Assembly (NCBI RefSeq): GCF_019236475.1
Contig: NZ_JAFAIX010000012.1
Coordinates: 744,001-808,000, forward strand
DNA: 64,000 bases
Source of the DNA: Chitinophaga sp.
GTDB lineage: Bacteria; Bacteroidota; Bacteroidia; Chitinophagales; Chitinophagaceae
Reading direction: 5' to 3'
Shown here: positions 42,320-51,613 of the stretch, one piece after another
Numbering within the stretch: position 1 is the stretch's first letter
Layout of the letters: each line of letters opens with the position of its first letter
The notes under the pieces: generated by a model
Databases searched by the model: none
The model's input: the letters and a program-made list of their open reading frames with translations, nothing else
What the model was told of the DNA's origin: nothing
Translations under genes and position numbers: made by a program

Positions 42320-43094
42320 GTTGATGAATTTTGTGAAACCCCAGTAGTGATGGATTACTGTTGAGTAATTTTTCCGTGTATGCTTTGCCGTTAGCGCATG
42401 CTTCCAAAAGTGAAGATCCTTTTGCCAGATTCGCCGTGATAGCGGCGGATAATACGCATCCAGAGCCATGTTTTTGGGAGACGCGAGTCGCTGTGGGCGG
42501 GATGAGCTGTGGCTCCGGTGCGAACAACGTATCGTACCCGGTAATGGAAGGATGGTGCCCTCCCTTCAGCAGTACGGGACAATATTTCGCCAGGATGTCT
42601 GCCGCAGATTCTCCAGAACCCTCTCCAGTAAGGCGTGTAGCCTCATCGTAGTTGGGCGTGAGCAAGTGCAGCATGGGTAGTAATTCCTGCCAGGTGTTCC
42701 AATGTATTTGACCATGAAAAGTAAATCCTGCTGTAGCTTTCAATACTGGGTCTAGGATGATTCGGAGCCCTGGACGCAACTGCTGTAGCTGGTTTACAAG
42801 TGATAACAGTGTGAAAGCATCTTGTACAATACCGATCTTGCAATAGTCCACTGGATATGTTTGCAGCAAAGGTTTTAGCTGCGCTGTTATCAGGTCCAGT
42901 GGCGTCCATGCTGATGAAATAAAGGTAGCGCCTGTTTGTACAGTAACCGCAGTGCAAACGCCTAAACCGTAAACACCCAACTGTTCAAAGGTTTTAATAT
43001 CGGCCAGCAAACCAGCGCCCCCACTGGGGTCTAGCCCTGCGATGCTTAAAACATAAGGCCTATCGGACTGTAAAGCTTCATTTCTTGTTTTCAT
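42312..43094 (-). CDS. thiD: Hydroxymethylpyrimidine (phosphate) kinase ThiD
   Basis: A 260-residue ribokinase-fold protein: VLSIAGLDPSGGAGLLADIK at the N-terminus, KIGIVQDAFT, ILDPVLKATAG, LLTPNYDEATRLTG and the GSGCVLSAAITANLAKG motif with the anion hole and catalytic Asp region (here GSGC before a variant). It phosphorylates HMP and HMP phosphate. It overlaps its neighbours on both sides, so the operon is tightly coupled. The usual GTGCT/D motif is GSGCV here, a common variation. Confidence 0.94.
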   Translation of the reverse strand: MKTRNEALQSDRPYVLSIAGLDPSGGAGLLADIKTFEQLGVYGLGVCTAVTVQTGATFISSAWTPLDLITAQLKPLLQTYPVDYCKIGIVQDAFTLLSLVNQLQQLRPGLRIILDPVLKATAGFTFHGQIHWNTWQELLPMLHLLTPNYDEATRLTGEGSGESAADILAKYCPVLLKGGHHPSITGYDTLFAPEPQLIPPTATRVSQKHGSGCVLSAAITANLAKGSSLLEACANGKAYTEKLLNSNPSLLGFHKIHQHD

Positions 43095-43704
43095 TTTCCA
43101 TCTTTTTCTCCACGCCCAGTTGCCACTGTTGTTGTAGTTGTTGCAGTTTGTTCAACGCTTGGTTTGGATGCTGCCAGATGTAGCCCAGTACGGCTGCGCC
43201 GCTGAAATTCCATCCTGGCAACAGGTCGATATTTCGTTCGTGGATTCCTCCTAATGCAATCAACCGCGAATATTTTACAGCAGGCGCGATGCCCATAAAA
43301 CGGCCATCATAGTCTGTTTTAGAGATACTGTTGAAAACAGGACTTAGCAATAGGTAGTTGAAAATGCCGTCTAGGGAGGCTATTTCAGAGAGCGTATGTA
43401 CGCCCGTACTGCTATGTGGATGATTAGACACCCATTTCTGCAATTGCGCAGGCAAAAGCATTTCCCTGTTTTCGCGGCTCCAGTGGACCCCTCCTAGTCG
43501 GAACGACTTGTACAGCCAGCAGTTATCACGGATAATGATCTGTCGGTAGAATTGTGCATCCATTTTTTCCAACAGTGCTGTGTACTGCTGTGCTGTCCAG
43601 TCTGGTTTTCGGAGTACCACCTTGTGTGCGCCCGCTTGAAGCAGGTCTTTAATAATCTCTATTTCCCCTTTTACAGGGTGTGGAGCGGTGAATACCCATA
43701 TCAT
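43078..43704 (-). CDS. ThiE/TenI-like protein
   Basis: A 208-residue protein from ATG 43704 (MIWVFTAPHPVKGEIE), with a thiamine-phosphate synthase fold: HKVVLRKPDW at the place of QLR, GVHWSRENRE, TGVHTLSEIASLD, YLLLSPVFNSISKTDYDGRF and IALGGIHERNIDLLPGW. Several canonical ThiE residues are changed, so it may be a TenI-type thiazole tautomerase rather than a second synthase. It starts at ATGA, overlapping the thiC stop, and overlaps thiD by 17 bases at its end. Both uses fit the pathway. Confidence 0.82.
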   Translation of the reverse strand: MIWVFTAPHPVKGEIEIIKDLLQAGAHKVVLRKPDWTAQQYTALLEKMDAQFYRQIIIRDNCWLYKSFRLGGVHWSRENREMLLPAQLQKWVSNHPHSSTGVHTLSEIASLDGIFNYLLLSPVFNSISKTDYDGRFMGIAPAVKYSRLIALGGIHERNIDLLPGWNFSGAAVLGYIWQHPNQALNKLQQLQQQWQLGVEKKMENENKK

Positions 43705-45560
43705 GGATTTGGATTTGAAGCTGCATATATTTCCGCGCCTTCTTCGATGAAACGTTCGGATTGTTTCTTCATCCCTTCCTGCAGTGCATCTTGGTTGTCG
43801 AGTCCTTGTTGCTGTGCGTAGTCGCGGACTTCCTGTGTAATTTTCATTGAACAGAAATGAGGACCGCACATAGAGCAGAAGTGTGCAATTTTAGCGCCTT
43901 CCGCAGGGAGTGTTTCATCGTGATAAGAGCGGGCCGTTTCGGGATCTAGGGAAAGATTGAATTGATCTTCCCAGCGGAACTCAAAGCGGGCCTTGCTCAG
44001 GGCATTATCGCGCACCTGCGCGCCAGGATGGCCTTTGGCCAGATCCGCAGCGTGTGCAGCGATTTTATAAGTAATAACCCCTTGTCTTACATCCTCTTTA
44101 TTTGGTAGTCCTAAGTGCTCTTTGGGTGTTACGTAACAGAGCATCGCGCAGCCATACCAGCCGATCATGGCCGCACCAATACCAGAAGTGATATGATCAT
44201 ATCCCGGTGCGATATCTGTTGTTAAAGGGCCGAGTGTATAGAAAGGCGCTTCATCACAGTATTCGAGCTGTTTGTCCATGTTTTCTTTGATGAGGTGCAT
44301 TGGTACGTGGCCGGGGCCTTCAATCATTACTTGCACATCGTGTAGCCATGCCCGTTTGGTGAGTTCTCCTAATGTTTCCAGCTCGGCGAACTGAGCGGCA
44401 TCGTTTGCATCCGCGATGCTACCGGGGCGGAGACCATCGCCCAAGGAAAAGGCCACATCATACGCTTTCATGATTTCACATATTTCATCAAAGTGCGTAT
44501 AGAGGAAGTTTTCTTGGTGATGGGCGAGACACCATTTCGCCATGATAGAACCGCCTCTTGAAACGATGCCAGTAGTGCGTTTGGCGGTGAGCGGTACATA
44601 TCGGAGGAGCACGCCTGCATGGATGGTGAAATAGTCCACTCCTTGTTCTGCTTGCTCAATCAGCGTATCGCGGAAGATTTCCCAAGTCAGGGCTTCCGCT
44701 TTACCATTTACTTTTTCCAGTGCCTGGTAGATAGGAACGGTACCGATCGGAACAGGAGAATTACGGATAATCCATTCGCGGGTAGCATGAATGTTTTTAC
44801 CGGTGCTGAGGTCCATGATCGTATCAGCGCCCCATCTGCAAGCCCATACTGCTTTCTCCACCTCTTCCGCGATGCTCGAAGTGACCGCGCTATTACCAAT
44901 ATTGGCGTTTATTTTCACGAGGAAATTGCGACCTATAATCATGGGTTCACTTTCCGGGTGATTGATATTAGAAGGAATGATAGCGCGACCAGCGGCTACT
45001 TCTTCTCTTACAAATTCAGGCGTGATGTATTTGATAGGCGTTCTTGCGCCGAAATTTTGTCCAGGGTGTTGTTGTAGTTGTTCTGCTGAAAGTGTTTCCA
45101 GCAGTTGGTTTTCGCGGATAGCGATGTATTCCATTTCAGGCGTGATAATACCCTGTTTGGCATAATGTAATTGCGATACATTTTTGCCTGGTAGTGCTTT
45201 GCGGGGTTTGATATCGTGGGTCATGCCTGGCAGCTCTGTATTTTTCAGGCTATTGGCGTAGGTGCTGGAATTGCCGGGTAACACGAGGGTATCGTTTCTA
45301 TCGGCTATCCATTGTTCTCGGAGGCGTGGGATGCCGTGATTGACATCTATTTCAATGGAAGTGTCTGTATAAGGGCCACTCGTGTCATACACCACTACAG
45401 GTGCGTTGGGAGTGGATAAATCTTTACTGTTATGCTGACGGGTATCTGTCAGGTTTATTTTTCTCATGGCTACTTTCACCGGGTGGATATTTCCGGGAAC
45501 GTAGATTTTTTCAGAAGCAGGAAATGGCGTGCGACTCACGGGCGCCTGTTGGTGTTGCAT
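43701..45560 (-). CDS. thiC: Phosphomethylpyrimidine synthase ThiC
   Basis: A 619-residue enzyme. The long N-terminal region is followed by GRNFLVKINANIGNSAV, GADTIMDLSTGKNIH and EGPGHVPMHLIKENM, and the C-terminal iron-sulfur motif FCSMCGPHFCSMK (CxxCx4C). It converts aminoimidazole ribotide into the HMP phosphate pyrimidine by radical SAM chemistry. It is the largest gene of the thi operon, placed between thiS and the ThiE/TenI-like gene. Confidence 0.98.
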   Translation of the reverse strand: MQHQQAPVSRTPFPASEKIYVPGNIHPVKVAMRKINLTDTRQHNSKDLSTPNAPVVVYDTSGPYTDTSIEIDVNHGIPRLREQWIADRNDTLVLPGNSSTYANSLKNTELPGMTHDIKPRKALPGKNVSQLHYAKQGIITPEMEYIAIRENQLLETLSAEQLQQHPGQNFGARTPIKYITPEFVREEVAAGRAIIPSNINHPESEPMIIGRNFLVKINANIGNSAVTSSIAEEVEKAVWACRWGADTIMDLSTGKNIHATREWIIRNSPVPIGTVPIYQALEKVNGKAEALTWEIFRDTLIEQAEQGVDYFTIHAGVLLRYVPLTAKRTTGIVSRGGSIMAKWCLAHHQENFLYTHFDEICEIMKAYDVAFSLGDGLRPGSIADANDAAQFAELETLGELTKRAWLHDVQVMIEGPGHVPMHLIKENMDKQLEYCDEAPFYTLGPLTTDIAPGYDHITSGIGAAMIGWYGCAMLCYVTPKEHLGLPNKEDVRQGVITYKIAAHAADLAKGHPGAQVRDNALSKARFEFRWEDQFNLSLDPETARSYHDETLPAEGAKIAHFCSMCGPHFCSMKITQEVRDYAQQQGLDNQDALQEGMKKQSERFIEEGAEIYAASNPNP

Positions 45561-45639
45561 GTTAAATGATTTTTTAGAGAATAGGATTCCTGTCCGTTAG
45601 CTATAACGGAAACGGGCATACGAAAACAAGTCGATAAAA

Positions 45640-45843
45640 TTATCCTCCTTGCGTGGCGCGGATAATGGTGACATTATCAGCGGCGGCGAGGGTTTGCTGG
45701 TCCCAGTTAGTTTTCGGGACGACCTGGCTGTTGATAGCAACAGCGATGCCTTTGTGGCTAGAAAGTTGAATAAACTGTAAGAGTGCAGCGATCGTAGTTC
45801 CTGGCTGCACCGCATAAAGTTTATTGTTTACAAGGACTTCCAT
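45640..45843 (-). CDS. thiS: Sulfur carrier protein ThiS
   Basis: A 67-residue ubiquitin-like protein (MEVLVNNKLYAVQPGTTIAA) ending in ATQGG, whose C-terminal Gly-Gly carries the thiocarboxylate sulfur for thiazole formation. It is the first gene of the thi operon, just after the TPP riboswitch. No thiF gene for its adenylation is seen within the operon. Confidence 0.95.
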   Translation of the reverse strand: MEVLVNNKLYAVQPGTTIAALLQFIQLSSHKGIAVAINSQVVPKTNWDQQTLAAADNVTIIRATQGG

Positions 45844-45903
45844 TGATGACTGGAATTAATTGGTGAACAATAAACTTTAAGGATGTGGAAGATGAGGAAG
45901 TTT

Positions 45904-45991
45904 CAGTTTACTTTTCCCTACGGCAGTATGAACTGCTTCAGGTACTGAGGGTATCATCTCAGCTTATACTTGCGCATAAACACCCCTAAAG
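45904..45991 (-). promoter_or_regulatory. TPP riboswitch (THI element)
   Basis: On the minus strand the sequence contains the hallmark words in order: TAGGGGTG, CTGAGATGATACCC, then CAGTACCTGAA, and CAGTTCATACTGCCGTAGGGAA. These form the pyrimidine- and pyrophosphate-sensing arms of the aptamer. It lies 61 bases before thiS and should switch off the thi operon when thiamine diphosphate is plentiful. Confidence 0.96.
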
Positions 45992-46084
45992 TGATTGTAA
46001 ATGTAGGAATTATTTTCTGAAATGCTAACTTTAGAAACATTAATATTGAGTTGGTAATTCTGACAACAATTGTATTTTTATTCC

Positions 46085-46564
46085 ATGGTAAAAGGATATC
46101 TGAAAGGAATGCTGGTTTTGCTGACGGGAGTATGTGTAGCTTGTGGTGGCAGGAAGAGCAGTAAAGAAGAATCTGTACATGACAGCAGTTTGATAAGTAT
46201 TGCTGACAGCAGTAATGCCATTGTTGTGGACAGCATTACCGCTGTTGCAGATACGCTGCATGTGGATGCAGCCAAGCTCATAGGAAAGTGGATTCAGCCC
46301 GTAGCGGGCCTGGACAAGGAAATGCAGGGTTTTCATTTAAGAAAGAACGGCATGGCAGCTTCCATTAATATGTACACATTGGTGTATGAAAAATGGCAAC
46401 TGATGCATGACACCTTATTGTTATGGAATCATTCCGAAGGTGTCAGAGATACTTCTACTGTTGTGGATACTACCGTGATAAAAGAACTTACAGATACCAC
46501 ACTTGTATTATTCCCTGTAAAAGCAGCGGAGGGTTATACAGAAAAGTACCGCCGCCTTAAATAA
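46085..46564 (+). CDS. Lipocalin-like lipoprotein
   Basis: A 159-residue lipoprotein (MVKGYLKGMLVLLTGVCVAC, lipobox near residue 20). A Ser/Asp-rich linker is followed by AAKLIGKWIQPVAG and later beta-strand segments (GFHLRKNGMAASINMYTLVY, EKWQLMHDTLLLWNHSEG), matching the small lipocalin-like domains of Bacteroidota. The ligand is unknown. A TTG five codons upstream is less likely. It diverges from the thi operon. Confidence 0.72.
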   Translation: MVKGYLKGMLVLLTGVCVACGGRKSSKEESVHDSSLISIADSSNAIVVDSITAVADTLHVDAAKLIGKWIQPVAGLDKEMQGFHLRKNGMAASINMYTLVYEKWQLMHDTLLLWNHSEGVRDTSTVVDTTVIKELTDTTLVLFPVKAAEGYTEKYRRLK

Positions 46565-46589
46565 TACATTACTAACGCTTCACTAGTTA

Positions 46590-46841
46590 TCAATTATATA
46601 TCTGCCATAATCCTATCAGGCAGCCAACAACGGCAAAGAAAATACCGGCTGTAGCCAGTTGCATATCTTCAATATTCTTTCGGCCGATGTAGAGAGAGGT
46701 GAATCCTACTACAAGGGCTATTGCAGCCATAATTACGGCGTTTAATGGTGTTTTCGTAATGAAAGCAAATGCCGCTGACAATACGCCAATTACCAATGAG
46801 CCGATACAGGCTGTTTTCGTTAACGTTGTTGAGTGTTGCAT
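46590..46841 (-). CDS. Small membrane protein, unknown
   Basis: An 83-residue hydrophobic protein with three probable membrane helices (about 10-28, ACIGSLVIGVLSAAFAFI; 33-52, NAVIMAAIALVVGFTSLYIG; 62-81, LATAGIFFAVVGCLIGLWQI). It resembles DUF4190-like small membrane proteins, but the family call is weak. It lies 12 bases downstream of the sterol desaturase-like gene and is probably in its operon. Confidence 0.6.
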   Translation of the reverse strand: MQHSTTLTKTACIGSLVIGVLSAAFAFITKTPLNAVIMAAIALVVGFTSLYIGRKNIEDMQLATAGIFFAVVGCLIGLWQIYN

Positions 46842-46853
46842 ATACGATGGTAT

Positions 46854-47672
46854 TTAAAGTTGAGGTGAACTTTGTTGCTGTTTTTCCCAAGGCACTTCTA
46901 ATAACGGTCCCACTTGATCATATCGCGATTCCTGGTATTCATCCAGGCCATAATGCAGTGCAGTAGTATCTTTTACTTTCACGAATGTGCCGAATATCCG
47001 ATCCCATAAGGAAAAGATATTCGCGTAATTCGAATCTGTTTCTGGTTGGAAGGTACTATGATGTACTTTATGCATATCCGGAGATACGAGTACCCAGCTC
47101 ATTGTATCATCTATCCATGCGGGGATTTTAATATTAGCATGGGTGAACTGGGACATGAATACGGAAACTGTCTGATAGAGCATTACCATCCAGAAAGGTA
47201 CGCCAGCCACTAGTACGCCCAGCAGCAGGGCGGCTATACGAAATAGATTTTCCACTGGGTGATGACGTAATGCGGTGGTAGCATCTATTTCCTTATCGAT
47301 ATGATGAATTTTATGAAACTGCCACATCCAAGCTGTTTTATGTTGGATGAGGTGTACGAGGTAAGCGCCGATTAAATCGAGCAGCATCACCGCCAATAGG
47401 GCATGTAGCCATAAAGGCAACGATACCAGGTATAACAGTCCAAAATGATGTTCGCCTGTCCAAATAGAGGCCTTCAGAATAGCAAATGCAAATATGGTAT
47501 TCAGTACAACGGTAGTAAGGGTAAAGAATAGATTGGTGCCCGCATGGCGCACCTTATTGCCTTTAAAGGAGAACCGAGGAATAATACCTTCCAGGACCCA
47601 TAACAATAGGAGTGCTCCCAGCATAATCGCCAGTCGATAGGGTGTTGGAATATGTTCGAAAAAAGAAACCAT
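46854..47672 (-). CDS. Sterol desaturase/fatty acid hydroxylase family protein
   Basis: A 272-residue membrane enzyme with several membrane helices and the histidine motifs of the di-iron hydroxylase family: HLIQHKTAWMWQFHKIHH and MHKVHHSTFQPETD, plus LRHHPVEN between them. It should hydroxylate or desaturate a lipid; the lipid is not predictable. The start is ATG at 47672 (MVSFFEHIPTP). Confidence 0.88.
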   Translation of the reverse strand: MVSFFEHIPTPYRLAIMLGALLLLWVLEGIIPRFSFKGNKVRHAGTNLFFTLTTVVLNTIFAFAILKASIWTGEHHFGLLYLVSLPLWLHALLAVMLLDLIGAYLVHLIQHKTAWMWQFHKIHHIDKEIDATTALRHHPVENLFRIAALLLGVLVAGVPFWMVMLYQTVSVFMSQFTHANIKIPAWIDDTMSWVLVSPDMHKVHHSTFQPETDSNYANIFSLWDRIFGTFVKVKDTTALHYGLDEYQESRYDQVGPLLEVPWEKQQQSSPQL

Positions 47673-48038
47673 TATGAATATATATAGGTTCTGATTACCA
47701 GCTTATTCGGCCAACAACAAACAGCAAATACATCACGGTGGGATATGGAGCTTACAAGTAGGTGATAACGGCAGGTCCCTTCATTTCATAGTAACAATCG
47801 TTTATGCGCCACCGTTATTTGAGGCTGATGAATTTTATCCGGCGATAATGAATCTTTCAACGAGACTGATGCGTAACTTTTCCGACTAAAAATTACGACT
47901 ATTTGGGGAATAAAAAAGCGTTGTTTTCCGCTACAGACAAAGAAAAAAGCAACCTCTTTGGGAGAGATTGCTTTATGTATTATCATTATGCATCAAGCAA
48001 AAACTTTTTAGCAAAGTTTTATACTTAGTGTAGGCATA
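47673..48038. other. Intergenic region with dnaN terminator
   Basis: About 366 bases without a gene. A terminator for dnaN lies at 47943-47971: on the minus strand GCAATCTCT pairs with AGAGGTTGC (one G-U), followed by TTTTTT. The rest should carry the promoter of the desaturase-like gene, but no clear -33/-7 pair is seen. Confidence 0.75.
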
Positions 48039-49157
48039 TTAGTTATTCAGCATGAGTGGCATTACCAGCATCAGGAGGTCTTCATTTTCTTCTTTTTCGG
48101 AAGGTTTCAGAATACCTGCTTTGGTAGCGGTAGCCAGTTCGATGTTGATTTCGTCGCCTTCAGCGGCGCCGAGCATTTCGATGAGGAATTTCGCGTTGAA
48201 AGCGATCTGCATATCATCACCGGAGTACTGGCAGCTCATACGTTCGTTACCTTCAAAGGAGAAGTCCACATCTTGTGCAGAGAGTTGCAATTCGCTGCCG
48301 GTGATATTGAGGGCCACCTGGTTGGTAGATTTGTTAGCGAATACACCCACGCGTTTGAGGGCGTTTTGGAAATCGCTCTTCACCAAGGTAAGGCGGTAAG
48401 GATTATCTTTTGGAATTACCACTTTATAGTCCGGGAAACGGGCATCGATGAGGCGACAGATCATCTGCGCGCCTTCGTGCTGTACGAAGAAGTGGTTTTG
48501 GCTGTAAGACACTTTGATTTGGGAATCATTGTCTGGCAGCAAAGATTTCAGGAGGTTCAGCGGTTTTTTAGGCACGATGAAGGAGTCCGCCTGAGGGCAA
48601 GCCACATCTGTTCTCACGTATTTTACCAGACGGTGCGCGTCTGTGGCAACGAAAGTCAGGCTGGTAGGAGCCAGTTCGAAGAATACGCCGGTCATAGCAG
48701 GACGGAGATCGTCGTTGCTGACAGCGAACAGTGTTTTATTGATAGCGGTTACCAGGCCGGTAGCGGTCATGGTAAAAGAAGTGGTTTCGTCGGCAGCAGG
48801 TTCTTTCGGGAAATTCTCCGGATTTTCACCCATTACCTTGTACTTACCGTTGTCGGAAGTGATTTCCACTGCATAGGAGTTCAGATCGATGTGGAAAGTC
48901 AGGGGCTGATCCGGCAGGTTCTTCAGGGAATCCATCAGAATTTTGGCAGGGATACATACCCTTCCGCTTTCTTTCGCTTCCACCTCCAGCTTCACCCGCA
49001 TAACAGTTTCCAGGTCTGTGGCAACTACTGTCAGTTCGTTTTTGTCAATCAGGAACAGGAAGTCCTCCAGTATAGGCAATACTGTGTTGGAATTGATAAC
49101 ACCGCTGATCTGTTGTAATTGTTTAAGTAAAGTAGAGGAAGAAACAATAAATTTCAT
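48039..49157 (-). CDS. dnaN: DNA polymerase III beta subunit (sliding clamp)
   Basis: A 372-residue protein with three clamp domains: MKFIVSSSTLLKQLQQISGV with INSNTVLPILEDFLF in domain 1, TGVFFELAPTSLTFVATDAH in domain 2, and NAKFLIEMLGAAEGDEINIE with the end LLMLVMPLMLNN in domain 3. It forms the ring that tethers the replicative polymerase to DNA. It is a single gene; dnaA is not in the window. A long opposite-strand frame (48273-49118) is a shadow. Confidence 0.98.
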   Translation of the reverse strand: MKFIVSSSTLLKQLQQISGVINSNTVLPILEDFLFLIDKNELTVVATDLETVMRVKLEVEAKESGRVCIPAKILMDSLKNLPDQPLTFHIDLNSYAVEITSDNGKYKVMGENPENFPKEPAADETTSFTMTATGLVTAINKTLFAVSNDDLRPAMTGVFFELAPTSLTFVATDAHRLVKYVRTDVACPQADSFIVPKKPLNLLKSLLPDNDSQIKVSYSQNHFFVQHEGAQMICRLIDARFPDYKVVIPKDNPYRLTLVKSDFQNALKRVGVFANKSTNQVALNITGSELQLSAQDVDFSFEGNERMSCQYSGDDMQIAFNAKFLIEMLGAAEGDEINIELATATKAGILKPSEKEENEDLLMLVMPLMLNN

Positions 49158-49465
49158 GATCTTATTAAGTTTGCTTGTTATTCATTGCACCCATGTCAAC
49201 AAGGTTATGCCCTGTCTGTTCACATGATACCTGAATAAAAGGTGTAAATGTACAGGAAACAAAGATAGAAAGTTTTGTCAATCAGCCTAATTTCATCACA
49301 TCTTATACACTACAATATCCCCGTTTTTTCACAGATCCTGTTCGAGTTTCTCACATTAACCTAAAATATAATATTGAATGTTTTGGGGTAAAAAGGCTAT
49401 TGTTTTAGATGAATCGTTGTTTTTTGTATCTAAAATTGGATAATGTGAAAAGAACTAATTGTTTC

Positions 49466-49496
49466 TTTTAAATTATATACAAATGGGTTACTTTTG
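49466..49496 (+). promoter_or_regulatory. Bacteroidota-type promoter of aminotransferase gene
   Basis: TACTTTTG at 49489-49496 fits the TAnnTTTG -7 element, with TTTT at 49466-49469 at a 19-base spacing. The predicted start is about 35 bases before the ATG at 49537. Confidence 0.6.
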
Positions 49497-49536
49497 CCGC
49501 GCAAAAAACTTCCAAAACCAACAAAAAAAGCAGGTT

Positions 49537-50796
49537 ATGAAACTTTCTCATTTAGCCGAAACACTGATTGGATCCGAAATCATCAAGCTCGCAGCTGAAA
49601 TTAAGGAGAAACAGGCCAAGGGCGATAAGATCTATAACTTTACGATCGGCGACTTTGATCCGAAGGTTTTTCCTATTCCAGTTGAGTTTGAACAGGAGAT
49701 CATAACTGCTTACAAGGAACACCTGACCAACTACCCTCCTGCAGATGGTATCTTAGAATTAAGAAAGGCGGTAGGTGATTTTATTGGCGCACGTGAAGGT
49801 CTTTCCTACGACCCTGCTAAAGAAATCGTGATTTCTTGCGGTGGCCGTCCTATTATCTACGCTACCTTCAGAACGATTGTAGATCGCGGTGAAAAGATAA
49901 TCTACGCAACCCCATCCTGGAACAACAACCACTATACCCACTTCCTGGAAGCGGAACACGTGGTATTGCAAACAACTCCGGAGAATTTCTTCATGCCTAC
50001 AGCGGCTGAACTGAAACCGCTGCTGAAAGGGGCTACCCTCCTGGCGCTCTGCTCTCCGCAGAACCCTACCGGTACCGCTTTTGGTAAAAAACAGCTAGAA
50101 GAAATCTGTGACCTGGTACTGGAAGAAAACAAATCCCGTGGCGCTGATCAGAAACCACTCTACGTGATGTTTGACCAGATGTACTGGGTACTGACCTTCG
50201 GTAACACAGAACACCATAACCCGGTGTCTCTCCGTCCGGCAATGAAAGATTATACCATCTTCATCGATGGTATGAGTAAAGCCTTTGCTGCTACCGGCGT
50301 TCGCGTTGGTTGGGCACTCGGTCCTGCTCACGTTATCGGTAAAATGAAGGCGATCCTCTCCCACGTGGGCGCATGGAGCCCAATGGCAGAACAAAAAGCC
50401 GCTGCCCGCTACCTGGTGCAAACGGAAAATGTGGATAAATACCTGAAACATTTCAAAGCGGAAATCGAAGAACGCCTTGTTAAAATCTATGAAGGCTTCG
50501 ATAAGCTGAAGAAAGCCGGCCATAAAGTAGACGCTATCGCTCCGCAAGCTGCTATCTACCTGACTATCAAAATTGACCTGGTAGGTAAACAAACTGCTGA
50601 TGGTAAGACACTGGCCGATCAAGCTGCCGTTACCTCTTATATCCTCGATGAGGCTAAAATGGGTCTGGTTCCATTCTACGCTTTCGGTGGCGATAAACAC
50701 TCTCCTTGGTACCGCCTCAGCGTTGGTACTTGCGTGAAAGAGGAAATCCCTGCCATGTTAGAAAAACTGGAAGCTGCCCTCGTTAAACTGAAATAG
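49537..50796 (+). CDS. Class I/II aminotransferase (aspartate aminotransferase-like)
   Basis: A 419-residue PLP enzyme from ATG 49537 (MKLSHLAETLIGSEIIKLA). Fold-type I motifs: FTIGDFDPKVF, LRKAVGDFIG, ALCSPQNPTGTAFGKK, VMFDQMYW and the PLP lysine Lys248 in DGMSKAFAATGVRVGW. It is likely an aspartate or related amino-acid aminotransferase. The frame is open for 26 further codons upstream, but these overlap the promoter. It is a single-gene unit with a terminator after it. Confidence 0.92.
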   Translation: MKLSHLAETLIGSEIIKLAAEIKEKQAKGDKIYNFTIGDFDPKVFPIPVEFEQEIITAYKEHLTNYPPADGILELRKAVGDFIGAREGLSYDPAKEIVISCGGRPIIYATFRTIVDRGEKIIYATPSWNNNHYTHFLEAEHVVLQTTPENFFMPTAAELKPLLKGATLLALCSPQNPTGTAFGKKQLEEICDLVLEENKSRGADQKPLYVMFDQMYWVLTFGNTEHHNPVSLRPAMKDYTIFIDGMSKAFAATGVRVGWALGPAHVIGKMKAILSHVGAWSPMAEQKAAARYLVQTENVDKYLKHFKAEIEERLVKIYEGFDKLKKAGHKVDAIAPQAAIYLTIKIDLVGKQTADGKTLADQAAVTSYILDEAKMGLVPFYAFGGDKHSPWYRLSVGTCVKEEIPAMLEKLEAALVKLK

Positions 50797-50821
50797 TGCA
50801 ATTTTAATAGTTTAGAAAAGA

Positions 50822-50851
50822 CGTCCGCCCTCTACCGGCGGGCGTTTTTTT
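50822..50851 (+). terminator. Rho-independent terminator
   Basis: CGTCCGCC (50822-50829) pairs with GGCGGGCG (50837-50844), with one G-U, followed by seven T. Confidence 0.92.
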
Positions 50852-50889
50852 ATGCTCCGAAAAACCCGTGTCTCCCTAAATCTGACCTT

Positions 50890-50914
50890 TTGACTTTTAA
50901 ATTCGAAAAGTTAA
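50890..50914. promoter_or_regulatory. Candidate TetR operator
   Basis: TTGACTTTT at 50890-50898 and AAAAGTTAA at 50906-50914 form an inverted repeat (8 of 9 bases) with a 7-base spacer, typical in shape for TetR sites. It lies about 85 bases before the first tetR gene. Confidence 0.4.
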
Positions 50915-50961
50915 ATCCTTGTTAAAGGCACATTTCTCTTTACTTATTAAAAAAATCTATC

Positions 50962-50969
50962 TAATTTTG
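50962..50969 (+). promoter_or_regulatory. -7 element of the tetR/efflux promoter
   Basis: TAATTTTG fits the Bacteroidota -7 consensus and lies 30 bases before the first tetR start. A TTTA word about 20 bases upstream is a weak -33 element. Confidence 0.5.
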
Positions 50970-50998
50970 ACCTTGAAACTAAAAAAGTCAGAAAGTTA

Positions 50999-51604
50999 AT
51001 GCAAGCAGATAACAAGGACGATATGCGGGATAAGATCCTCGAGGCGGCTTTAAAGCGCTTTACACAATATGGTGCCAGCAAAACCACCATGAACGAGATC
51101 GCCGAAGACCTTCGTTGCTCGAAAGCATCCCTTTACTATTATTTTCCGGATAAGAACGGGATGCACCAGGCAGTATTGCAGAAAATTGGTGAAACCTATT
51201 TCCAGGAAATGGAAATGGAAGCCAGAAACGCAACATCTGCCACCAAGGCATTATTTAAACTGGTGGAAATCCGCCGCAGCTTTATTTCCCGATTCTGTAG
51301 GCTGGAACTGTTCAAACTATTGAACGATTGCAGTACCACCGTTCAGGAATTGATGGTAGCCGCTAAGAAAAGAGAAATGGAAATCCATGCTGCTATCATT
51401 CAACATGGCGTGAATACAGGCGAATTTAAAGTGGAAGATGTACACAAAACAGCCGTGTTACTCACACAGGCCATGATGGGACTCCGCTTTACCGTTCCTG
51501 ACGTTGTTCACAAAAACAACGATATAGATGTGGCGCTCTTTGAACGTGTCATAGAACAACAAAAAGCATTATTGGAAGTATTTATAAAAGGTATTAAAGC
51601 ATAA
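50999..51604 (+). CDS. TetR/AcrR-family regulator (first of two)
   Basis: A 201-residue regulator. The N-terminal helix-turn-helix is at about 10-55 (DKILEAALKRFTQYGASKTT, MNEIAEDLRCSKASLYYYFP). The C-terminal ligand domain is helical. It probably represses the efflux operon downstream. A second tetR gene follows after 9 bases. TetR pairs in tandem before a pump are less common than single ones and suggest two inputs. Confidence 0.93.
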   Translation: MQADNKDDMRDKILEAALKRFTQYGASKTTMNEIAEDLRCSKASLYYYFPDKNGMHQAVLQKIGETYFQEMEMEARNATSATKALFKLVEIRRSFISRFCRLELFKLLNDCSTTVQELMVAAKKREMEIHAAIIQHGVNTGEFKVEDVHKTAVLLTQAMMGLRFTVPDVVHKNNDIDVALFERVIEQQKALLEVFIKGIKA

Positions 51605-51613
51605 ACGGAGGTC

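Noticed and set aside
48273..49118. 281-codon frame antisense to dnaN
   Set aside because: No recognisable motif; dnaN on the other strand is certain, and long antisense frames are expected in its codon use.
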